Below the pieces are notes generated by a model that was not told the DNA's origin, did not search any database, and saw only the letters and a list, made by a program, of their open reading frames with translations. The position numbers were made by a program, and so were the translations under genes. Below are positions 7,081 to 12,450 of a stretch of 12,450 nt of DNA, in pieces. Each line of letters opens with the position of its first letter. Within the stretch, counting starts at the first letter, position 1. This stretch comes from UBA11512 sp964623895 (lineage in GTDB: Bacteria > Bacillota > Clostridia > Oscillospirales > CAG-272), in the NCBI GenBank assembly GCA_964623895.1, contig CAZUWA010000036.1, positions 1 through 12,450 on the forward strand, given 5' to 3'.

Positions 7081-9432
7081 ATGAAGACTGCAGACTACCG
7101 ATTTGATCCGGATAAGCCAAATATTTCGCCCGACTACATTGGGGAACTGGTCAGAACCCACGGTATCACCGCAGATGTTCTTCTTTGCGTCAAGACCGAC
7201 CGTTCTCCCGAACTGTTTTCCACCGACTGCTATCTGGTTGCCACTGCCGATACTCTCTGTCGCATATGCGGAGTCAGAGGTGTTTCGGTAGACAGGGGTG
7301 CGCGCTTTACCGAGACATCCTTCGAAAAATGGAAACTTTCCGACCTGTCCCGTTTTCAGGTGGAGGAACTGGTCTCTTCCTGCAGGTTGACCGCCTTCCA
7401 TGGCACACAAAAACTGCTGATTGCCAACGCAAGCAAGAGGTATCAGAACGATCTGCGAACGGTCACACGTTATCTTGAAGCACCTTCAAAAGACGGGCAA
7501 TTTTCTCATGAAAGAGAACGTCCTGACTTTCCGCCGGAAAGAGGGCATCATGCCTTTCCGCCAAAAGAAGAATTCTGTCCAAAGTGCGGAAATCGTTATC
7601 CAAATCCAGATACAAAGCTCTGCCCCAATTGCTCCGGCAAAAGCAAGGTCATTCGCCGCACAGCTGCTCTTTTTAAAGGCTACAGATTCCGTCTGTTTGC
7701 CGTTATTCTTCTCCTTGTTTTAAGCGGTGCACTGTCGATCGTAACTCCCTATATTTCCAGCGGTTTCTTATATGATGAAGTGTTGGATGTTGCGGGCGCA
7801 TACTACGGCAAACTGATTGCCGTCCTCTTTTTGATCATCACTACTCGCATTTTTTCTCAAATCGTCTCCGCAGGACACAGCCTGTTCACCTCTCTCATCG
7901 CGGCAGACATGACCTATGATCTGAAAAAGATCATTTTCTCTTCCATCAACCGTCTGTCGGTCAACTTTTTCACATCCCGCAAGACCGGCGGTCTCATGAC
8001 ACAAGTCAATTCCGATGCAGATACGATCTATTGGTTCTTCTGCGAAGGGATTCCCTATTTTGCCGTCAATATCGTACAGGTGATCGCCGCGGCGGTCGTA
8101 ATGTTTTTGCTGAGTCCTCCGCTTGGTCTGGTCGCAGTCATTTTCCTGCCTGCCGCTTTTTTTGCTATTCGCGCAGTATTCGGCAAGATGAACGTCTTAC
8201 ATAACCGCAGATTCGGCAGGCGCAGTGCATTGAACGGTCTTCTCTCCGATATGCTGGGCGGTGTGCGCGTCGTCAAAGCATTTTCCGGAGAAGCGGAAGA
8301 GAAAAAGCACTTTGACCAAAGAAGCCGTGATCTTGCAAAAGCGGAACTAAACACATCCGTCTACTCCATCAAGGTCTTCCCCGGAATTGAATTGTTAATG
8401 CGCATGGGGAACATTTTGGTTTGGGCATTGGGCGGTGTCATGATCCTTCTGGGGCTAACCAATCCCGGTCTGATCGGTGAACGCACAGTTTTAACCTACG
8501 GTCTTCTTGCAACCTTCATCTCCTATGTTTCGATGATCTATTCCCCGCTCTTCAGTCTTGTCAATATGCTTACCGAAGCATCCAATGCCGTCAACGCTAT
8601 GGGTCGACTCATCGAGATCATTGATGCAAAGCCTGATGTGGTGGAGAAAGAAAACGCTCTTTCTCCGGATCAAATGATTGGAAATGTTTCTTTTGAAAGG
8701 GTCAGCTTCGGCTATGAACCGGGACAGACTGTTCTCGATCGCGTCTCTTTCGATCTTTCAGCGGGTAAAACACTGGGAATCGTCGGAAAGACCGGTGCGG
8801 GAAAAAGCACCTTGGTCAACCTGATCATCCGACTGTACGACCCGACCGAAGGAGTCATTAAGATCGACGGTATAGATATCAAAGATTTAAAATTTGAGTT
8901 TTTAAGAAAAAATGTTGCCATCGTTTCGCAAGACACCTATCTGTTCTCCGGAACGATCCTTGAAAATGTTCGTTATGCCCGCCCTAATGCCACCCTCAAA
9001 GAGGTGACGGAAGCGTGCATTGCATCCGGTGCACACGAATTCATCATGAAACTCCGCGATGGATATCAGACCAAGATCGGTGAAGGAAATGCGGATCTTT
9101 CGGGCGGTGAAAGACAGCGGCTGTCGATCGCGCGTGCGATCCTAAAAGATCCGAAGATCCTCATTCTCGATGAAGCGACCGCCGCCATGGATACTCGCAC
9201 CGAAATGATCATTCAACGATCTGTCACTGCACTTTCCAAAGGACGGACGACCATCATCATTGCCCATCGGCTGTCCACTCTCAGAGACGCAGACGAACTC
9301 ATTGTCATTGATAACAAGACCATTGCAGAGCGTGGCACGCCGGAAGAACTGATCAGAAAAAAGGGTGTTTATTTCGGACTGTATAAAATGCAACTCGAAG
9401 CACTGAAAACGATCGGTATTTCGGAAGAATGA
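7081..9432 (+). CDS. ABC exporter half-transporter with N-terminal zinc ribbon (first of pair)
   Basis: This is an ATP-driven exporter half (membrane domain fused to ATPase) of 783 residues, against about 580-600 for a plain half-transporter. The extra part is N-terminal: residues 1-140 form an unrecognised, probably beta-rich domain, a charged linker follows, and then a zinc ribbon with CPKC (C166, C169) and CPNC (C181, C184). Six membrane helices occupy about 200-500. The ATPase has Walker A GKTGAGKST (569-577), Q-loop VSQD (615-618), signature LSGGE (673-677), Walker B ILILDE (693-698) with catalytic E698, a D-loop reading AAMD rather than the common SALD, and H729 in IIIAHRLST. The ATG has AAAGGAG 9 nt upstream. 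It opens an operon with a DUF1854 gene and a second half, with which it probably forms a heterodimer. The substrate cannot be told from sequence. Confidence 0.93.
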   Translation: MKTADYRFDPDKPNISPDYIGELVRTHGITADVLLCVKTDRSPELFSTDCYLVATADTLCRICGVRGVSVDRGARFTETSFEKWKLSDLSRFQVEELVSSCRLTAFHGTQKLLIANASKRYQNDLRTVTRYLEAPSKDGQFSHERERPDFPPERGHHAFPPKEEFCPKCGNRYPNPDTKLCPNCSGKSKVIRRTAALFKGYRFRLFAVILLLVLSGALSIVTPYISSGFLYDEVLDVAGAYYGKLIAVLFLIITTRIFSQIVSAGHSLFTSLIAADMTYDLKKIIFSSINRLSVNFFTSRKTGGLMTQVNSDADTIYWFFCEGIPYFAVNIVQVIAAAVVMFLLSPPLGLVAVIFLPAAFFAIRAVFGKMNVLHNRRFGRRSALNGLLSDMLGGVRVVKAFSGEAEEKKHFDQRSRDLAKAELNTSVYSIKVFPGIELLMRMGNILVWALGGVMILLGLTNPGLIGERTVLTYGLLATFISYVSMIYSPLFSLVNMLTEASNAVNAMGRLIEIIDAKPDVVEKENALSPDQMIGNVSFERVSFGYEPGQTVLDRVSFDLSAGKTLGIVGKTGAGKSTLVNLIIRLYDPTEGVIKIDGIDIKDLKFEFLRKNVAIVSQDTYLFSGTILENVRYARPNATLKEVTEACIASGAHEFIMKLRDGYQTKIGEGNADLSGGERQRLSIARAILKDPKILILDEATAAMDTRTEMIIQRSVTALSKGRTTIIIAHRLSTLRDADELIVIDNKTIAERGTPEELIRKKGVYFGLYKMQLEALKTIGISEE

Positions 9433-9435
9433 CCA

Positions 9436-9442
9436 AAAGGAG
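9436..9442 (+). promoter_or_regulatory. Ribosome binding site deciding the DUF1854 start
   Basis: AAAGGAG lies 7 nt before the ATG at 9450. An earlier in-frame ATG at 9429, overlapping the first ABC gene's stop, would put this site inside the coding region, so 9450 is preferred. Confidence 0.75.
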
Positions 9443-9449
9443 ATATCAA

Positions 9450-9965
9450 ATGAGATCTGTATATGAAATCGCAGATATCCGTCAGCTTACATCGGACAAC
9501 TCCCTCATCGTCAAGGAAGGAGACTTTGCCGTTCTCTATCTGTGCACCAAAGAAGAAAAACAACGCATCGGCACGGTAGAAGTCAAACTTGCCTTTCCTT
9601 TTGAAAAAACAGATGGATTTATTGTCCTTTTTGATGAAAAGGGGCAGGATGCCGGGCTGATTGAAGACCTAAACACACGCACCCCCGAAGAGCAAGCGAC
9701 GTTAAGAGAAGAGATCGGCAGACGGTACTATATGCCGATCATCACAGGAATCGTGAAAGTATCCGAACGGTTCAATTCCTCAACATGGGAAGTTCGCACC
9801 GCCGAAGGGGCACTTCGTTTTTCCGTCAAAGACACCAACCATTCCCTCATCCACCTCGGCAACAGGCTGATCATTACCGATGCCGACGGAAACCGTTACG
9901 ATATTCCGGACGTCACGGCACTTCCAAAGAAGGACCGCAGAAAACTGGATATCTATCTTTATTGA
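9450..9965 (+). CDS. DUF1854 family protein, ABC-exporter associated
   Basis: This 171-residue protein without signal peptide or membrane segment matches the DUF1854 pattern: RRYYMPIITGIVKV (91-104), a WEVRTAEGALRFSV strand pair (113-126), RLIITDADGNRYDIPD (139-154) and a C-terminal LDIYLY. The fold looks largely beta. DUF1854 proteins are known as small partners of ABC exporters; in some Proteobacteria they are annotated as cyanophycin-metabolism associated because the pair lies beside cyanophycin synthetase. The molecular role is not established. Here the gene starts 17 bp after the first ABC gene and ends 4 bp before the second, so all three products are surely made together. A role as cytoplasmic subunit or regulator of the exporter, perhaps touching the zinc-ribbon domains, is inference. 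Confidence 0.88.
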   Translation: MRSVYEIADIRQLTSDNSLIVKEGDFAVLYLCTKEEKQRIGTVEVKLAFPFEKTDGFIVLFDEKGQDAGLIEDLNTRTPEEQATLREEIGRRYYMPIITGIVKVSERFNSSTWEVRTAEGALRFSVKDTNHSLIHLGNRLIITDADGNRYDIPDVTALPKKDRRKLDIYLY

Positions 9966-9969
9966 TGCT

Positions 9970-12210
9970 ATGAGATTACGAAAAAGGAAAAGAGTCCCCG
10001 ATCTCAAGAAGTGTTTTTTGGCACTCTGTCCGGAATCCGAAAAGAAGGAACTTTTTCAGATCATCGCCTATAACTACCGTGCCGAAGGATCAGGCTTTGT
10101 AAAAGTCAAAGGAATCATCGGTATCGATCGGGAAAAGATCACGGTGTTTGAAGACGAAAAACTTCTTCATCGCTATTCTACATCCGATTTTGACGGCGCG
10201 TATTTCCTTGCAGATGGGGCTTCAGCACGAATTATATTAAAGGTTCGCGATGAGCGCGTGCTCTTGGCAACGGCGGACCTCTCACAAACCGAACAGTTTG
10301 CCGCAACCGCACAGGCTCTTGACCGCTTTTTGACGGAAGGTGTATACTTAAAACCTGCCGCTATCAAAGAAAATTGCTGTCCGAAATGTGGACAGCCCTA
10401 CCGCCCCGGCAGTAATACCTGTATGCGTTGCAGCAGCAAAAAACAGCAGATCAAGTGGCTTTTTGAAATAATCAAGCCACTGATCCCATGGTTACTGCTC
10501 TCAATTCTACTATACGGCATCACCTCTCTTGTCGGACTGATCTCCCCTCAACTGTCCGAACTGATGGTAGACGGTTATCTTAAAAACAATGATGCAGGCG
10601 CATCAGATGTTGTTCCGTATTTGTTGGTGGTACTTGCAATGCTACTTTGCACCGTCGCCTCCAGACTGCTTTCAGCATTACGCAGTTATCTCTCGGCGCG
10701 CATCGGCGTGCGTGCAACCTTAGACCTGCGCAATTCTGTTTTTGAGAAGGTACAATCGCTTTCTCTTGCAGGTGTTCATCGCCGCACAGCAGGAGAACTA
10801 ATGCAACGCATCAGCAACGATACCGCTGTAATAAAGGATTTCTTAACAGGAACACTGGGTAGCATCGTCGAACAGTTTGCCACCATTCTCACCATCTCCG
10901 CCATCCTCATCTACTATGATATCACAAAAGGAACCTCTCTCTTTTTGCCGGTCATTTTACCGGTCATTCCGGCGCTGATCCTCTATCGGCTCTTCCACAA
11001 CAAAGTCCACCGCATGTACCACTCGCAGTGGCAGGTCAACTCCAAAGCCAGTTCGATCTTACATGATATTTTCTCCGGCATACGCGTGGTAAAAGCGTTC
11101 GGCAGAGAGGAAGCGGAAATCGCACACTATGACAGTGCGATCCGTTCGACACGAGAAGTACAAAGACGCAATGAGACTTTCTGGGCGATCTTCTCCCCTG
11201 CCATTAATTTTCTCATGTGCATGGGTGAGTTTTTCATCCTATTCGCAGTGGGCAACAAAATCCTCGGCGGAGAAATGACTCTCGGCGAAATGACCAAGCT
11301 TACAGCCTATGCTTCGATGATCTACGGACCGCTTCGTGCAATGTCAATGCTTCCAAGACGCATCACACATGCACTAACATCCCTTTCCAAAATCTACGAT
11401 CTGATGGAAGATCCGGATGCAATGGGCGAGGAAGAGGATACCATCGAACCGGAGATCTCCGGCAAAGTCACCTTTGAAGATGTTTCCTTTGGATATGAGA
11501 CAGGCAGACAAGTTTTAAGGCATATTGATTTAGAGATCAAACCGGGCGAAATGATCGGGCTGGTCGGCAGATCCGGTGTAGGAAAGTCGACGCTTACCAA
11601 CCTCATCATGCGGTTGTACCGTCCTGAAGAAGGAATCATCCGCATTGACGATTATGACCTCTCAACACTGTCAAGCGAGTGCTTGCGCAAAAATGTCGGT
11701 TCGGTCCTGCAAGAGACATTCCTATTCTCCGGCACGATCAGGGATAATATTGCCTACGCAAAACCGCAGGCAACGGGGGAAGAGATCATTGCCGCCGCAA
11801 AGATCGCCGGCGCACACAACTTTATCATGAAGTTGCCGGACGGCTATGATACTGTTGTTGGAGAAAAAGGAAATACCCTTTCAGGTGGTGAAAAACAGCG
11901 CATCGCTATTGCGCGTGCGGTGTTGCTTGATCCAAAGATCCTCATTCTTGACGAAGCGACCTCGGCGTTGGATACCGAAACGGAAAAGCAGATCCAAGAA
12001 GCGCTTGCAAAACTGATCGAAGGACGCACCACCATCGCCATTGCTCATCGGCTCTCGACGCTCCGAAACGCAACGCGTATCATCGTTCTTGATGACCACA
12101 GCATTGTGGAAACCGGAACGCATGAAGAACTCATGAAAAATGAAAACGGCATTTACTATCGCCTCGTCATGGCACAGCGAATGATGTCGTCCAAAAAAAA
12201 TATTGAATAG
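9970..12210 (+). CDS. ABC exporter half-transporter with N-terminal zinc ribbon (second of pair)
   Basis: This 746-residue fused membrane-ATPase protein is built like the first half. Residues 1-130 are an extra cytoplasmic domain with beta-strand pattern and a closing helix (about 106-122), followed by a zinc ribbon with CPKC (C137, C140) and CMRC (C151, C154). Membrane helices occupy about 163-470. The ATPase has Walker A GRSGVGKST (533-541), Q-loop VLQE (579-582), signature LSGGE (637-641), Walker B ILILDE (657-662) with catalytic E662, D-loop SALD and H693 in IAIAHRLST. Both partners therefore keep canonical catalytic residues. The ATG at 9970 lies 4 bp after the DUF1854 stop and lacks a clear SD, which suggests translational coupling. 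A longer in-frame reading starts at 9880 but runs inside the DUF1854 gene and adds residues without family character. Confidence 0.93.
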   Translation: MRLRKRKRVPDLKKCFLALCPESEKKELFQIIAYNYRAEGSGFVKVKGIIGIDREKITVFEDEKLLHRYSTSDFDGAYFLADGASARIILKVRDERVLLATADLSQTEQFAATAQALDRFLTEGVYLKPAAIKENCCPKCGQPYRPGSNTCMRCSSKKQQIKWLFEIIKPLIPWLLLSILLYGITSLVGLISPQLSELMVDGYLKNNDAGASDVVPYLLVVLAMLLCTVASRLLSALRSYLSARIGVRATLDLRNSVFEKVQSLSLAGVHRRTAGELMQRISNDTAVIKDFLTGTLGSIVEQFATILTISAILIYYDITKGTSLFLPVILPVIPALILYRLFHNKVHRMYHSQWQVNSKASSILHDIFSGIRVVKAFGREEAEIAHYDSAIRSTREVQRRNETFWAIFSPAINFLMCMGEFFILFAVGNKILGGEMTLGEMTKLTAYASMIYGPLRAMSMLPRRITHALTSLSKIYDLMEDPDAMGEEEDTIEPEISGKVTFEDVSFGYETGRQVLRHIDLEIKPGEMIGLVGRSGVGKSTLTNLIMRLYRPEEGIIRIDDYDLSTLSSECLRKNVGSVLQETFLFSGTIRDNIAYAKPQATGEEIIAAAKIAGAHNFIMKLPDGYDTVVGEKGNTLSGGEKQRIAIARAVLLDPKILILDEATSALDTETEKQIQEALAKLIEGRTTIAIAHRLSTLRNATRIIVLDDHSIVETGTHEELMKNENGIYYRLVMAQRMMSSKKNIE

Positions 12211-12218
12211 AAATCAGA

Positions 12219-12257
12219 GGGTGCAAAAAGGTCGGAACGACTTTTTTACACCCTTTT
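12219..12257 (+). terminator. Rho-independent terminator of the ABC operon
   Basis: GGGTG (12219-12223) pairs with CACCC (12249-12253), and AAAAAG plus GTCG pairs with CGAC plus TTTTTT, around a GAA loop (12235-12237). There is one internal C/A mismatch and one G-T wobble, and TTTT follows. It begins 9 bp after the stop of the second ABC gene and separates the operon from the next gene. Confidence 0.9.
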
Positions 12258-12445
12258 GTCGGTTAAATATCGCCTTTTTGGGGGAAGTTACAATATAAAT
12301 TATCAAGAGTTAAAATATGTAAAGGGTTGTTTCTATCACCTAATACATATGACTGCGGCTCATTTGTGGTAAATTGAAAAGCAGTTGTAAGAAATGAGTC
12401 AAAAAGCCTTATAACCGCTATAATTCAACGCAGAAAGGAGCTAAA
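12258..12445 (+). promoter_or_regulatory. AT-rich leader/promoter region of the next gene
   Basis: This 188-bp stretch holds no convincing gene. A perfect TATAAT lies at 12419-12424 but no good -35 box is found 16-18 bp upstream, and a start near 12431 would leave almost no leader before the ribosome binding site. CTCATTT (12359-12365) and AAATGAG (12392-12398) form a 7-bp inverted repeat with a 26-nt loop. I do not recognise a riboswitch or T-box. Confidence 0.3.
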
Positions 12446-12450
12446 ATGTT
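12446..12450 (+). CDS. Start of a further gene (only the first bases present)
   Basis: An ATG at 12446 follows AAAGGAG (12434-12440) at 5-nt spacing, a strong translation start. Only five bases of the reading frame are inside the window, so the product cannot be named. Its identity matters for the substrate of the preceding exporter, although a terminator separates the two. Confidence 0.5.

Noticed and set aside
7009..7410. Long open frames antisense to the start of the first ABC gene and elsewhere opposite real genes
   Set aside because: They lack ribosome binding sites and recognisable domains and lie over genes with clear conserved motifs; the frame openness follows from codon bias of the true strand.
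9880..9969. N-terminal extension of the second ABC protein starting at 9880
   Set aside because: It lies wholly or almost wholly inside the DUF1854 gene in another frame, has no ribosome binding site, and its residues do not resemble the domain that follows; the ATG at 9970 is 4 bp after the DUF1854 stop.
1..12450. Mobile elements, CRISPR arrays, tRNA genes
   Set aside because: No transposase, terminal repeats, regularly spaced repeats or tRNA cloverleaf-like segments were seen on either strand by eye.

Overview
The window looks like chromosomal DNA from a low- to mid-GC Gram-positive bacterium, most likely a Clostridia/Eubacteriales gut-type Firmicute. The reasons are strong AGGAGG-type ribosome binding sites, near-consensus sigma-A promoters (TTGACA, 17-bp spacer, TG-extended -10), a HisRS of the type familiar from Clostridia, and tightly packed operons. 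The lineage is inferred from sequence style, not from a database match. No mobile element, CRISPR array, prophage or tRNA was seen.

Layout. (1) 1-313, + strand: the 3' part of the RNase P RNA gene (rnpB), followed by a tRNA-dihydrouridine synthase (dus). (2) 1369-6869, - strand: six genes read towards dus. In transcription order they are a NAGPA-domain lipoprotein, a DUF5662 protein, a fused ThrE-type threonine/serine exporter, a PHP-family histidinol-phosphatase, a histidyl-tRNA synthetase with a short C-terminal domain, and a very acidic tail-anchored small protein. The dus gene and this cluster converge on one bidirectional terminator at about 1316-1359. A hairpin between thrE and the phosphatase coincides with a good internal promoter, so the cluster may be two transcription units. 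(3) 6870-7080: a divergent promoter region with two sigma-A promoters and two nested inverted repeats between or over them. (4) 7081-12210, + strand: an operon of ABC exporter half, DUF1854 protein and second ABC exporter half, closed by a strong terminator. (5) 12258-12450: a leader region and the first bases of another + strand gene.

The most interesting part is the ABC-DUF1854-ABC cassette. Both transporter halves carry the same unusual N-terminal arrangement: about 130-165 cytoplasmic residues ending in a four-cysteine zinc ribbon directly before the membrane domain. A DUF1854 protein sits between them. DUF1854/ABC pairs are known beside cyanophycin synthetase genes in some Proteobacteria, but no cyanophycin gene is visible here, so the substrate is open. 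The rest of the window is mainly housekeeping: tRNA processing, modification and charging, amino-acid export and histidine metabolism.
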